Shown: positions 1-11,429, counted from the stretch's first letter. The stretch is 64,000 bases of DNA from Vicia villosa (GCF_029867415.1 NW_026705569.1:496001-560000); one strand, 5' to 3'. Notes: generated by a model from the letters alone, not told the origin. Made by a program: numbers and translations.

Positions 1-394
1 CATGTGTGGCTATATATGTTTGCGTGGCTATGAAAAAAATATAAGAAGTATTAAGTTATTGTGGAAACTTCATCTACCTTATATTTCATTTTCATAGCTT
101 CACAAACTAGATGAACTTCATAATTCATTCCAGTTCCACAATCATTTTCAATAAAATGTGTGTTCTTGAAATAATTTAATATATCTTATGATGTTGTATG
201 TTGTTAGTGTTTTGTTTCAAAAATGTATATTTTTTATGTTGTTGCATGTATTTGCTGTGTTGTTGTATATTGTTGTTGTTGACAAATGTTCTCAAAACAA
301 GAATGAGACATTTTTAAGTCGCAAGAAAGACGCTTCTTGTGACTTACCAATGTTTTGTTCTTTAAATTCTTATATAGGTTGACAGTAGATGAAT

Positions 395-1018
395 TATAGT
401 TTATTATATGCTATGTAGATTGTTTGTTTAATTAACCTTTCACTGAAAATACATTCATTTAAATTGACATAGAAACTTATAATTTGAAAATTAAGTTGTA
501 TTTGAAAACCAACTTATACAAACCAATATTCTCCGAGCTATATGCGTCTCACCATTTATTTCACGCTCTTTAGCATTTAGAATGTGATTCAATGACCTGA
601 TTCTTTCAATACATCGATATCTTCTCTTATATATTAATTTGATTGAAATATAATTATTGGTTGGGTCTACCTCATTGTCGTCGCTTATCATCATGATTGT
701 TATGATGATAAGTTATCATAACAATCACGATGATAAGCAATGACAATGAGGTAGACCCAGCCAATAAATTGATGTTGTTTAAATTAAACTATAATCGAAG
801 AAATTGATGCAATGAAGAAATCATATCATTGAACCACATTTTATGTGTTAAAGAGCATGAAATGAATGATGAGAGGCATACAATTTGGAAAATAATGGTT
901 TATTTAAGCTGGTTTTCAAGAATAGTTTAATTTTCATATTATATACCTTTTCATCAATTTGAATGGTTGTATTTCTTTAATGAAAAATAAGCGATCTACA
1001 TAATATATAATAAACTAT
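395..1018. repeat. Long foldback (inverted-repeat) element, copy 1
   Basis: The two halves are inverted copies. The inner arms 656-710 and 713-765 pair almost perfectly (motif GGTCTACCTCATTGTC on the left, its complement on the right), and weaker pairing runs out to TTTATTATAT near 395 and ATAATAAACTA near 1018. Only about 2 bases separate the inner arms, so a transcript would fold into one long hairpin. No protein is encoded; the short reading frame on the minus strand lies inside the arm. It resembles a foldback MITE or the middle of a non-autonomous DNA transposon. No target duplication could be assigned. Confidence 0.7.
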
Positions 1019-1061
1019 GGGTACTTACCACAACAGTTATCTAATGTAACCATGATGAATT

Positions 1062-1297
1062 ATAATTTATGTTCTAAAATATCGCTGCTGAGAATCGAAC
1101 CTGGGACCATTAGGTCTATCACAAGGGTTGGATTAACTAAGCATCGTGATATCGCGCGCGCTTTATAGAATACAACAACGGTCTCAGAACCGTGATTGTA
1201 AGTAATGCATTTACGACAACATTCTACATACCAACGTCTGGACCTACGTGATTATATATATTTTCCAACCGTTGTTAAATGGGTTTTCCATAGTAGT
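1062..1297 (-). mobile_element. CACTA-type terminus with tRNA-like segment
   Basis: The sequence ending at 1297 reads, on the minus strand, CACTACTATGGAAAACCC followed by AACAACGGTTGG, the usual look of a plant CACTA terminal inverted repeat and its first subterminal unit. The matching other end is not in the window, so the element may begin before base 1 or be truncated. On the minus strand at about 1082-1140 there is a segment with GGTTCGATTC, like a Pol III box B, which I read as tRNA-derived rather than as a gene. Confidence 0.4.
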
Positions 1298-1299
1298 GG

Positions 1300-1830
1300 A
1301 AAACTAAGTTATATTTGAAAACCAACTTATATTAATCAATGTTTTTCAAATTGCATGTATCTTGTAATTCATCTCTCGCTCTTTAACATGTAGAATTTGG
1401 TTCAGTGACATAAGTCCTTCATAGCAATGGCTCCTTCTCTTCTAGTTTATTTTGAAAAACATCAATTTGTTGACTAATTCTGATTCATCTTCATCATTAC
1501 CATCATGATAATCATCAATATCATTTAAAATAATAATGATGATGATAGTGATCATGATGAATCCCAATTAGTCAATAAAATGAACTAAAAAAGGAGGAAT
1601 CATTTTTTTAAAGAACTTAGGTCATTGAACCAAATTCTATATGTTAAAGGGCGAGAGATGAATTATGAGATGCATGCAATTCGAAAAACAGTGGTTCTTT
1701 TAAATTGTTTTTCAAAAATAATTTAATTTATCAAATTACTATCTACTGCATCAATTTGAATGGTTGTATATGTATAGTGAGAGTTAGGGAACAACAAGTA
1801 GTCCACATATTTATAATAAACTCATGTATA
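1300..1830. repeat. Long foldback (inverted-repeat) element, copy 2
   Basis: This is a diverged second copy of the foldback at 395-1018. The left half carries AACCAACTTATATT, TTAACATGTAGAATTTGGTTCA and ATTCATCTTCATCA; the right half carries the inverted forms at about 1550-1730. The centre lies near 1520 in an ATAATAATGATGATG stretch. The right outer end again reads TATAATAAAC. The left outer end is cut short by the CACTA-type terminus at 1297. No coding content. Confidence 0.6.
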
Positions 1831-2264
1831 CATACCTCAACGATTATCTTTTAAATCCGTGGTGATATGTTAATCTTATCCTAATTAAATTGTTACTGTT
1901 GGCTTTTGAACTCATGACCTTTATATATATATATCACAATGGTTGTTTAATATAATTATTGTGATAGGTAGTGCGCTACTTAGTTTATCACCACGGTCAC
2001 ATGCTCGTGGTGGAAATCAGCATACTTACAATCACACAATATCTAACAACGGACATACAACCACTATTATATGTATTTCACAATTGTTATCAATGTGTTT
2101 TGTGTTCATATTCTCTATTATAATTATTAATATTTTATATTAATAAATCCTTATTTTATTTGATTATTACTCTAAATAATAACACATAAATAACCACAAA
2201 GCACACCAAAAATTGAATAAAATTCTAATTAAATTTCTAAGGTGTTACAAACCACCCGGAAAAG
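1831..2264. other. Spacer related to 1019-1190; no gene seen
   Basis: AT-rich DNA following foldback copy 2. The part to about 1970 is a decayed counterpart of 1019-1190: both hold a box-B-like segment (here TGAACTCATGACC on the plus strand) and a TATCACAA/GGTTG motif. This suggests the whole unit of foldback plus tail was duplicated in tandem and then diverged. Nothing else is recognised. Confidence 0.45.
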
Positions 2265-2606
2265 TTAACTATCAATAACACACATTGAATAAACTAGAGT
2301 TTTCCCCAAGCCACGGTCTTGTTGCTTAGCTTTAGTATTTCTAGCATTAGCATTTCCTCTACCATATTTCTCTCTAAGAATCTTACACCAAAGATCATTA
2401 TCCTCTTTGTTCATCACTTTCATCTGCCTTTTCCCAAGATCATAATCTACTCTCACAATAGCTTTGGTAAATTTATCTGGGTGCACCATATTTAATAGAA
2501 CCTGTAACGAAAAAAAACAGTGTGAAAATTCAAACGATCTGAAAAATCCTGATATGCACATTCGAACCACATCAAACTTCGTTCGGAGATACATGTATGA
2601 ATTCAA
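2265..2606 (-). CDS. Unrecognised small ORF, possible decayed LINE end
   Basis: A 113-codon minus-strand frame with no confident family. The stretch NDLWCKILREKYG resembles the W-C/Y-K-V-L-x-x-K-Y-G motif seen near the C terminus of plant non-LTR (LINE) polyproteins, but the rest does not help. The N-terminal third is hydrophobic and Phe-rich and looks like read-through of non-coding DNA. It may be a short exon or a fossil; I do not claim a function. Confidence 0.15.
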   Translation of the reverse strand: MNSYMYLRTKFDVVRMCISGFFRSFEFSHCFFSLQVLLNMVHPDKFTKAIVRVDYDLGKRQMKVMNKEDNDLWCKILREKYGRGNANARNTKAKQQDRGLGKTLVYSMCVIDS

Positions 2607-2854
2607 CGTTCATTTTCAACGTGAAAATTAAATCAAATTAATGCAAGATATGAGAGACGAAATGAATGAACTTTACTTGCAATTCCAACTTATTTTTCGC
2701 CCCTTGATGTGATGAAATACAATAATGTTGTTTTGGTGTTGAAAAGTTGATTGAGAATAAAAGAAATTTATTTGAGAGTTTTGGAATGAAATATGTTTTT
2801 AACATGAATAAGAAGATCATACAAGGTGGTGTTTTATCAAATTTTTCGCTGGAC

Positions 2855-3052
2855 AATTCTGGAGATGCATTTCGAGAAGTATCATTGACTTGTTAATTAA
2901 ATCGTGCAGGTCGAATTTCAAGGATACATCTCCGGATACTCCAAAAAAATAGACGGTTATGCATCTCCGAACCTTTTTTTTTAAACTGGTGTGAATCTCA
3001 AAAACATGAAGATTAGTGTGATTTTGAATGCGTCCGGAGATGCATCTCCGAA
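2855..3052. repeat. Block of palindromic GATGCATC units (locus A)
   Basis: Four copies of an imperfect palindrome built on CGGAGATGCATCTCCG lie at about 2861, 2920, 2958 and 3031, the last being perfect over its core. The same unit recurs at 41841-42030, 49367-49617 and 50708-50830. It is non-coding and probably belongs to the same family of terminal-inverted-repeat elements as 49301-50887. Confidence 0.6.
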
Positions 3053-3131
3053 TATTTGAAGATCATTTTCCAATTTTCAAGAATGTGGAAGGGACACTAA
3101 AGGTGGAAATAACAATCCCTTTGACAATATG

Positions 3132-4110
3132 TGTTGGAATACTTGGAATGATGATAATTTGGAGGAGGAGTTGGAATGATTTATTGACGTTAAATGAGCA
3201 AAGAATGAGCACAAGTAAGAGCTAATATGGAGATGAATTTGAAAAGATTCATTTTAAGTCCCACATTGGAGGGAACACAAATATTAGTAGTGTGTATATA
3301 TTCCAACTTGGACAATTGTTGTTGGGCCCAAGGGCACCTACAATTTTGTAAAGGAGTGAGGACACACCAAAATGCAATCATGACACGCGCGCGCCGCCGT
3401 CGTCTGTCCGGCCGGCTCGGTCCGGTCTAAATGAATTAATTTTTTGGGACCCGAATTAGTTGAAATTAATTTTCATTAATTAATTAATTAATTCGGTGAA
3501 AAATTAAATATTATTATTTAAATAGTATGAAATTAATTAATATGTAATATTAATTAATTATGAAATGGTGACGTGTCCTCATATGACCAAGTCTTAACCT
3601 AAATGTTAACTGGTTACTTGCCATCTGAGAGTCATACGTGACTTGCTGACCAAGTGAATAATGGCTACCTTGACTAGGCCAGTTCCACTCTCCCATTATA
3701 TTTCCGCCCACGATTTGGTCAACTCGGTTGGATCTTTCTTTGCCTATAAATATATTGCCTTCATTCATTTTTTTGGTACTCCAGAATTCACATCCGAATT
3801 CTCTCGTCTCTCCCTTATTCTACTTCATCTTACAAAAATATTCTTTTCTGTTTTTGACTGGATTTATTCCAGATACTACGACTGGTTCTTAAACCATCTC
3901 TGAAGGTGTATTAGACTGATTCATCACACGTGCAAGTGTGAATCGTATTTCTTGAAACGAGCTGTTTTATCTTGGAGGCGTCGTGGGTATTTAAGAACTA
4001 CTTTGCATAAATTTGGCAGTACCGCGAAACGTCTTAAAGAAAGTGTATCGATCCGCGACTCAGCCAATAATTTCCTCTGTGGCATTAATTTCTAAAACCG
4101 AAAAACAACA
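3132..4110 (+). repeat. 5' LTR of outer copia element
   Basis: A 979-bp repeat matching 30683-31655 with many substitutions and small indels. It begins TGTTGG and ends CAACA. A TATA box (TATAAATA) lies at 3745-3752, so transcription should start near 3780, with the U3 region upstream. A GC-rich insertion-like stretch at about 3384-3425 is present here but much shorter in the 3' copy. Reading frames inside the LTR are incidental. Confidence 0.93.
3745..3752 (+). promoter_or_regulatory. LTR TATA box (outer copia)
   Basis: TATAAATA inside GCCTATAAATATATTGCC, in the middle of the 5' LTR. The same box is kept in the 3' LTR at 31290-31297. It is the likely core promoter of the element. Confidence 0.6.
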
Positions 4111-4135
4111 ATTTTAAGAGGATTTAGTAACTGCC

Positions 4136-5196
4136 ATGTCAACATAGGAAACTTTCGGTAATACTGCGGCCGCTTCTGTGAATGACAAACCATTCAAGTT
4201 TGAGGGATCTAATTTCAAACATTGGCAATCAAAGATGAAGTTTTTCTTAACTCTGAAAAAGGTTGCCCACGTTCTGACTGAGGATATCCCTATTGTTCCT
4301 TCTGGATCAATCGAGATAACTAATGGTAAGTCAACTGCTGAATCAGATGGAACCTCCAAAAAGGATGGAGTTTCCAAAAAGTATGATGGAGACTCTGCTG
4401 CAAAAGAAAAAGCCGCAGCAGATAACTTACAGCTCCAAAAAGAAATTGCCCTATGGCAAGAAAATGATTACCTATGCAAACATCATATTCTGAACAGTCT
4501 TGCTGATGACCTGTATGATTACTACAATAATCACAAGACTGCTAAACAGGTTTGGGAAGCTCTCCAAAAGAAGTATGACACTGAAGAAGCTGGTGCAAAG
4601 AAATATGCTGTGAGTCGCTACTTGAACTACAAGATGGTGGATGAAAAGTTTGTGGAAGCACAAAGCCACGAGATTCAGAAAATTGCTCATGAAATCATTA
4701 CTGAAGGTATGCCCCTTAATTAACAATTTCAAATTGTTGTAATCATTGACAAACTGCCCCCGGTTGGAAAGATTTAAAAAATGTGCTTCACCACAAAACA
4801 AAAGAATTTTCAATCGAGAGTCTGATTAATCGCCTCCAAATTGGAGAGGAAGCTCGGAGACAAGATCAGAAAGATGAAGTCTTAGTTGTTTCGAACAACA
4901 AAAAGAGATTTGATGCGGTTCTGAAGCCTACCGACAAACCATTAAAGAATCAGAACCGCAATGCTGTGAACCGAATTAAGAATGGGAATCCCTCTAGGGC
5001 CCCATCTGCTCCATTTGCTAGGCAGGAACCACCACCTCAGAGAAATGGCGCTCCAGTTTTTACTTGCAATAATTGTGGGAAACCGGGTCATATGGCAAAA
5101 AAAATGTAAGAGCAGGCCTAAGCCTGTTGCTGGCTCAAATGCTCATATTAACATGACTGATGAGCCATTTGTTGCTACGATCACTGAAATCAACAC
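4136..5196 (+). pseudogene. copia gag remnant
   Basis: The Gag capsid region of the outer copia element. The natural start is probably ATG 4136, but the fourth codon is TAG (4145-4147); the frame then runs open through FKFEGSNFKHWQSKMKFFL and the UBN2-like region (ALWQENDYLCKHHILNSL) to a stop at 4721-4723. A frameshift near 4770 moves the continuation into another frame (4783-5109), which ends in the zinc knuckle CNNCGKPGHMAKK. The final Cys of that CCHC motif is lost by a frameshift in a run of A at about 5096-5105. The frame then goes on to the protease linker, where the gypsy element inserted at 5197-5201. Not functional. Confidence 0.85.
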
Positions 5197-5201
5197 GGTT
5201 G

Positions 5202-6188
5202 TGTTTACGGTGATTTCCGGTAAACAACCGCTAGTCTTTCAAACTATAATAAATATGATTTGGTTACTCGCAGGATCGACTAGATTGATCCTAGGACACA
5301 TAGTCAAAAAGATTGTTATCAATGTTCATTTGAACCATATTCATGATTCGTCTTCTTCAATAACCGTTGTTCGATTAAAGAACAAGTAATCTTGATAATC
5401 ACTTTGTTATATGTAAGTATGATTTCAATGAAAAGATAAGTAACATAACATATGAAACTAAAAGGACTGTTAAAACGTAAAGAATCTTAGAATGCAGAAA
5501 CGTTAAAGACTTTGAAAATAAATGACATGAAAGTAATTCGAAAGTAAATGACATTAAAGTAAAGATACAGAAATGTAAATGGCAAGAAGTAAATGGAATG
5601 CAGTAATTCTGAAAGATATTTGAAAACGAAAGATAATACACATGTATTAAAGTGGTGGTGTCATACGTACATTTTCTCAACGAACTCTTTCTCTTAACAC
5701 TTGATACTTGAGTAAATATGTGAGTGATTTGTACAAAATGAACACACAGAATCCTAACATTAAGACTCCTATTTATACTAGTTTCGACCTTAACGGTCCT
5801 ACACTAATCTGCTGCCACGTCTCTCATAAGAACTTCCAGCGACGCCATCTGTTACTTGGACAGTTACGAAACCGTCTTCGAATTTCAAATCTTCCCGCCT
5901 GAGTCCGTCTTCGACGCGTGGCAGTGTATTAAAAACACTACGAAAACACGCTAAGTAGTAATACTTGAATATATTTTATAAATTTTGTCTAAGTCCCCGA
6001 AGACACATACTTTCACTAGCTTTCAGTATTCATTATCTTCATAACGAACTTAGAAATCTTTATTCTCGAAGCATGGCCATCAGTAGCCATTCTTTTATTT
6101 TTAAGGGATGGCCATCAGTAACCATCTTTCCTTCGATTTTCCACTTCTTCGAAGGACAAATATTACAAGACGAAATCTTCAGCTAACA
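5202..6188 (-). repeat. 3' LTR of Tat-type gypsy element
   Basis: A 987-bp repeat matching 26203-27189 with about five substitutions by eye and no length change. On the minus strand it starts TGTTAGCTGAAG and ends CCGTAAACA. A TATA box corresponding to the one in the other LTR lies at about 5770-5777. Small reading frames within it are incidental. Confidence 0.95.
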
Positions 6189-6206
6189 AATTGCCCCCAA
6201 TAAATG
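6189..6206 (-). promoter_or_regulatory. Polypurine tract of Tat-type gypsy element
   Basis: On the minus strand the bases just before the 3' LTR read TTATTGGGGGCAATT, a purine-rich run that primes plus-strand DNA synthesis in LTR retrotransposons. Its place next to the left LTR shows the element points leftward. Confidence 0.7.
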
Positions 6207-6639
6207 CCTGTTTCGAAAATCAACAGAAATAGGCGTTTCTTGTCATCATAAGATTTCGTTTCTTATTGATCTTTGAGAGTTCCAAGACTGCTGACTAACG
6301 TCATAATCATTGATGACCCTGTTCCCGAAACGTCTTGTCATTTTCAAAGATGTCTTCTCATAACTTACATTCCCACGTTTTTGACCTTACTTCTTGATCA
6401 TTACTCCTACATACTAGGAGTGAAGCTAATTTATTCGACCGCCGTTGGATTAAATCACCAGCCGCCACGTGTTCTTTGGGTTTTACCCAAAAGATTTAAA
6501 AAGGGTTTCCGTTAAACCTTTAAATACTTGGTCTTGCACTTCTATACAACCTTTCATTCCTATTTCTTCATCTTCTTCAACAGAAAAACCAACATCCTCA
6601 ATCTTTTCAAAATCTTGCTTTCTTAATCAAAATCTCTCT

Positions 6640-6988
6640 ATGGCTTCATCTTCAAATGTTCTTCAACCTGTTCTGAAGCTCCAATCAACAACACGGTCTG
6701 GGGAACAAGAGCACATTCCAAACCCTAACACCGAAGAAGTACGCACTATTTACGCTTCCCAGGTAATCATTCCCTTTGATGATCTTTAAAGGACTTGTTA
6801 AGGCTGTCTCTATTGGTGTCAACCGTCAAGGGAGTGTGACCTGTCTTCCATACGGGAGACTCCTCAGTTACATTTTCCTTAGGAAAGGTGTAGTGAAGAG
6901 GATGCGCAATTCTGGATCCATGGATATGTTCGAAGCTGAACCCTCGGCTGTGCTGTCCTTGGAAGGTTTAGACCAAAGGATTAACTAG
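6640..6988 (+). pseudogene. Antisense extra ORF in 3' region of the Tat element
   Basis: Between pol and the 3' LTR, on the strand opposite to gag-pol, a frame starts at ATG 6640 (MASSSNVLQPVLKLQSTTR) and runs 49 codons to a stop at 6789. A second frame, 6776-6988, continues with a protein-like sequence (LVKAVSIGVNRQGSVTCL, then YGRLLSYIF) to a stop at 6988. They could be joined by a small frameshift near 6775, or by splicing: CAG|GTAATC at about 6760 looks like a donor. Upstream lie a TATA-like TTTAAATA near 6520 and a G-box CACGTG near 6466. Tat elements are known to carry extra ORFs here, sometimes antisense. The YGxLLSxIF motif recalls plant transposon-associated proteins, but this is tentative. 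Confidence 0.5.
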
Positions 6989-7228
6989 CAAGTATTTACC
7001 TTAGGTTTTTTATGCTTTCTTTTTCTTTTGTAATCTCAGATCCTGTTCTTTGGATCCTTTTGTAATGCACGTACTCCTATGTTTTGAATGAAAAATATTT
7101 TGGTGTCTCTTTAGACTCTTTTCCTTCCATTTAACAATCTATTCTGATTGTAAAGCCATTTTGATCAATGTGACATATATGTTTTGACACATGCCTGACC
7201 ATTTTGGCTTTCGTAGTACCCTGAGTAT

Positions 7229-8982
7229 CTACGTTTTTGCAATCTTTACTTCGTACATACTTGGTTTATATCTCTTCAAATATTTCCCGTTTACTCTTAA
7301 GATCCTACGATCTTCTGCTAACTCTTCAATTTCGTAAGCATTGTTCGAAAATACTTTTAAGATTCGAAAGGGTCCTTCCCAATGTGGGGACCATTTACAA
7401 GTGCCTGATTCTTTCGATCTATAGGTAAAATAACTTTCCAAACTAAGTCATTATTAACAAAAGTTTTACCTTTCACCTTTTTGTTGTATGCTCTGGACAC
7501 TCTTTCCTTTTGCCTTTTTATCATTTCCAGTGCTCGAAGTCTGTCTTCGTCCAAATCTACTAACTCATTCATCATTAACTCCCAGTACACGTTGGGAGGA
7601 ATGTCTGCTTGTCTTTGTATTCTTACCGATTGCAAATATATCTCAATTGGGAGTACTGCATCATGTCCAAACGTCAACTGGAAAGGAGTTGTATTTGTAG
7701 CTTCTATTGGAGATGTTCGACAAGCCCAGAGTGCTTGATCTAAAGTCTTATGCCAGTTCTTGGGTTTCTTTCCCACATGTTTCTTAATAAGGCCAATTAT
7801 TTTGTTTGCTGCTTCAACCTGTCCATTTGCTTGAGCGTAGTAAGGTGTAGAAGTAAATAACTTGAAACCTATTTCTCTGGCAAAGTCTTGCATTGTTCGT
7901 CCAGTAAAGACTGATCCCTGATCGGTTGTTATACTTTCTGAGATTCCAAACCTATATATAATATGTTTCTGAATAAACTCAATCACAGCCTCTTGATCCA
8001 CATTTGCCAGTGGTATTGCTTCGACCCGTTTTGTGAAATAGTCTATTCCTACCAAAATGTACCTTTGACCATTAGATGACTTGGGGTGAATTTCTCCAAT
8101 CAAATCTAATGCCCATCCCCTAAAAGGCCACGGTTTTACTATCGTACTTAATTCGTTTGTTGGAGCGTGTTGGATACCTGCATGTTCTTGGCACTCTTGG
8201 CACCCTTTCGCAAACTCTATGCAATCTTTTAACATCGAAGGCCAATACATCCCATAACGAAACAAGAGCCATTTCATTTTGTGCCCTGCTTGATGTGCAC
8301 CACATGCCCCACTATGTACGTTCGACAGAGCCAAGTATGCTTCTGCTTCACCCAAGCATTTCAACAATACCCCTTCAGGAGTTTTCTTGAACAATTCATT
8401 TCCCATCAGGAAATATGATAAGGCTCTATACTTGATTTTCCTGTCTGTATCCGTCGAAGGATTTTTCAGATAGTTAATAATTGGACTCCTCCAATCTGTG
8501 TCTGCCAACGAGTCTATATTTAGTACTTCGAATTCTTCTTTGTTGGCATAACCCAATTGTGAGTTCTCTAGATCACTTGGAGAAAGTTTAGTAGACATTG
8601 CTCTTCCTCTTACTTCAATCAATTCCTCCAACTTTTCTTTTGATACTTTATATCCTGAAGCTAATTGTGCCAAGTCGTTTGCTTCCTGGTTATTCACCCT
8701 TGATACGTGTTTTAATTCCACATATTCGAATCTCTTGAGTAGCCTATTTGCAATGACAAAATACATGATCAAATTCTCTTTGATGCACTTGTACTCCTTT
8801 GTCAATTGTTTGATGACCAATTCGGAGTCTCCTTTAATTTCGACTCTGGTTGCCCCCAATTCTAACAAAGCCTCAAGTCCAGCAATTAATGCTTCGTATT
8901 CAGCTTCATTGTTGGAGCATAATGGACCTTCGATTTTATACTTGAGCTTTGTTGGAATTCCATCAGGAGAAATTATCAACAT
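7229..8982 (-). pseudogene. Second RNase H and integrase of Tat-type pol
   Basis: From 8982 downward the frame begins inside the second (archaeal-type) RNase [21 protein letters not shown], then [11 protein letters not shown], then the [17 protein letters not shown] end. It continues through the zinc-binding integrase N terminus (H-H about 225-232, then CQECQEH) and the catalytic core with all three acidic residues visible: Asp in [10 protein letters not shown], Asp in TTDQGSVF, Glu in [10 protein letters not shown] frameshift near 7400 ends this frame at 7357, while the integrase C terminus ([11 protein letters not shown] to the end at 7229) lies in the overlapping frame 7441-7229. The frame is joined upstream to RT by an in-frame TAA at 9025. 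The integrase core itself looks undamaged. Confidence 0.88.
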
Positions 8983-9024
8983 TCCAACTCCAGTACCCTC
9001 TCTATGTGTTGAACCATCGAAGTA

Positions 9025-11019
9025 TTACTTCCAAGGTTTTAAGTCCACATAATGCTGATGATTCTCAACCACCGCATGGTCGACAATGAAGTCTGACACA
9101 ATTTGACCTTTCATTGCCTTGAGAGGCTGAAATATTAATGAATATTCAGTAAGGGCCAAAGCCCACTTGCCAATTCGACTATGTAGTATTGGCTTAGATA
9201 ACATATGTTTAATAACATCACAATGAGATGAAACGTAAACATCAACTGGCTTTATATAATACTTAAGTTTGATACAGGAGAAATACAAGCAAAGGCAGAG
9301 CTTTTCTATATCAGTATATCTAGTCTCTGCATCATTGAGTACTCTACTTAAGTAATAAATGGCTCTTTCGATGCCATTCTCATCTTCTTGTGCCAGCATG
9401 CTGCCTATTGTTTTATCTGACGCTGAAATGTATAGGCGCATGTGCTTCTTCCCATTTGGGGGAGACAGAATTGGTGGACAAGTCAAGTATTGCTTTATCT
9501 GATCGAAAGCTTCTTGATGTTCAGCACGCCATTCAAATTTTCCTTGCTTAAGCCGTAGTAGAGGTGAGAAAGCTTGCGTGCGTCCACTCAAGTTAGAGAT
9601 AAATCTCCTTAAGAAATTTATCTTACCCAATAATGATTGTAGTTATTTCTTCGTGGATGGAGACTTGGTTTCCATAATGGCTTTTGTCTTGTTCTGGTTA
9701 ATTTCTATCCCTTTTTTGTGGACTACGAAACCCAAGAAATCACCTGCCTGCACAAAGAAAGCACATTTGAGGGGGTTCATCTTCAAGCCATATTTCCTCA
9801 TTCTTTCGAATGATTGGCTCAGATGATCGAGATGACTCATACCCGAGGTAGATTTTACCACAATGTCATCTATATATACTTGCATGAATGTTTCTATAAA
9901 GTCATGAAATATAGAATTCATTGCTCTTTGATAAGTTGCCCCAGCGTTTTTCAAACCAAAAGGCATCACAACCCATTCGTAAGTGCCTATTGCCCCTGGG
10001 CAACGAAATGCTGTTTTGGATACATCATCTTCTGCTATAAAGATTTGATTGTATCCCGAATATCCATCCAACATGCTCAAATACTCAAAACCTGCGGCTG
10101 AGTCTACTAGCATTTCTGCTACAGGCATGGGATACTCGTCTTTAGGAGTAGCTGCATTAAGGTCACGAAAGTCTATGCATACTCTTAATGAGCCATTCTT
10201 TTTAATTACAGGTACTATATTAGCAATCCATTCAACATACCTTGTAGTTTGGATAAATTTGCAACGCAAGAGCCTTTCGACCTCTGCTTTAATCTTCGAG
10301 TGAATCTCTGGCGCGAATCTTCTGGGAGTTTGCTTTATAGGCTTCTTCCCTTCTTTTATTGGTAATTTTAATTCGACTAAGTCTCTTCCTAGACCAGGCA
10401 TCTCATCATAATCCCAAGCAAAACAATCTCTGTTTTCTTTCAGCATTTTGATGACCGTTGCTTTTAATTCTGGTTCTAGTTTCGCGCTGATATATGTTAT
10501 CCTTTTTTGATCATTGTCTCCAAGATTTACTTCTTCAAGTGGATCTTGGGCCAACATCTTTATGTTCGACGCCATTGGGTCTTTTTCGAATCCCAAAGGT
10601 TCCTCGTCGTATATTGCATCTAACCTTTGATTTGGTTCTTCTCTTATGATCTCTTCGTCTGGAGCCGTGTCTTCAGAGAGTTCGAAACTCGTACGTATCT
10701 CCAATTCTGTTATTCCTTCTTTGGTTAGAACTGCATCTATCTTTGTATTCTCCACTATACCATCTTCCCTCCAAATTGTCACCCTCTGATGCATTGTTGA
10801 AGGCACAACTGCTACCCCATGAATCCATTCCCTACCAAGCAAAAGGTTGTAGTTTGCTTTTGCTGGTATAACCATGAACATAGTTGGCCTGGTAACTGAG
10901 CCTACTGTCAAATTGACCTGAACGACTCCCAGTGTTTGTCCTATTTTGCCTTCGTAGTTAGATAAAACCATGTTATGTGGCCTTATATCCGTATCGAACA
11001 TACCAATTCTCTTTAGCAT
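9025..11019 (-). pseudogene. Reverse transcriptase and first RNase H of Tat-type pol
   Basis: Minus-strand frame from about 11019. The first part covers the end of protease (LLLGREWIHGVAVVPS) and an acidic linker, then reverse transcriptase with VCIDFRDLNAATPKDEYPMP, MPFGLKNAGATYQRAM and the catalytic YIDD box. A TAA at 9643-9645 interrupts RT just before the thumb, and the frame resumes as GKINFLRRFISNLSGRTQAF, followed by the first RNase H (LYISASDKTIGSMLAQED, then RAIYYLSRVLNDAETRYT). Another TAA at 9025 separates it from the second RNase H. All three blocks share one frame, so these are single nonsense changes rather than rearrangements. It would make cDNA from the element RNA if intact. 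Confidence 0.9.
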
Positions 11020-11429
11020 GTATTGAGCATTAGGTTCACTGCTGCTCCCCCATCAACTAGGACTTTATTAATGCCAACATTCTCAATCTTAGCCCTGATA
11101 TAGAGTGGCTTCAAATGATTTCGCATACCCTCATCAGGCCTTTCGAAGAAAGCATTTTGTTCTTCAACTGCGCCATTATTCAGCACATAGTAACACACAG
11201 GTCTGTGTTTTGCCATTTCTTCGATATCAGCCTCTTCACAGTCTTCCACTTCAGTTTCCTGATTAAACTCGTGAGGGAGTACGGATACAACATTGCAATT
11301 CAAGTTTATAGATGACACTCCATCAGAATCAAAATCATTTGTCATTCTATCCTCTTCTTTCCAGGAATTTGAACGCATCTTTTCTTCTTCATCCAAGAGT
11401 TTTTCAGCTTTGAATAATCTACGTTCCAC
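11013..11429 (-). pseudogene. Protease region of Tat-type pol
   Basis: The frame continues that of gag and ends in the aspartic protease active site region, VLVDGGAAVNLM. The D-G-G form is usual for Tat proteases. A single-base deletion about 11025 shifts the frame, so the rest of the protease (MLKRIGMFDTDIRPHN onward) is read in the frame starting at 11019. The preceding residues are highly charged and look like a linker. The protease would process the Gag-Pol polyprotein. Confidence 0.8.

Noticed and set aside
1080..1150. Possible tRNA gene on the minus strand
   Set aside because: A box-B-like motif is present but I cannot fold a full cloverleaf or find a proper acceptor stem.
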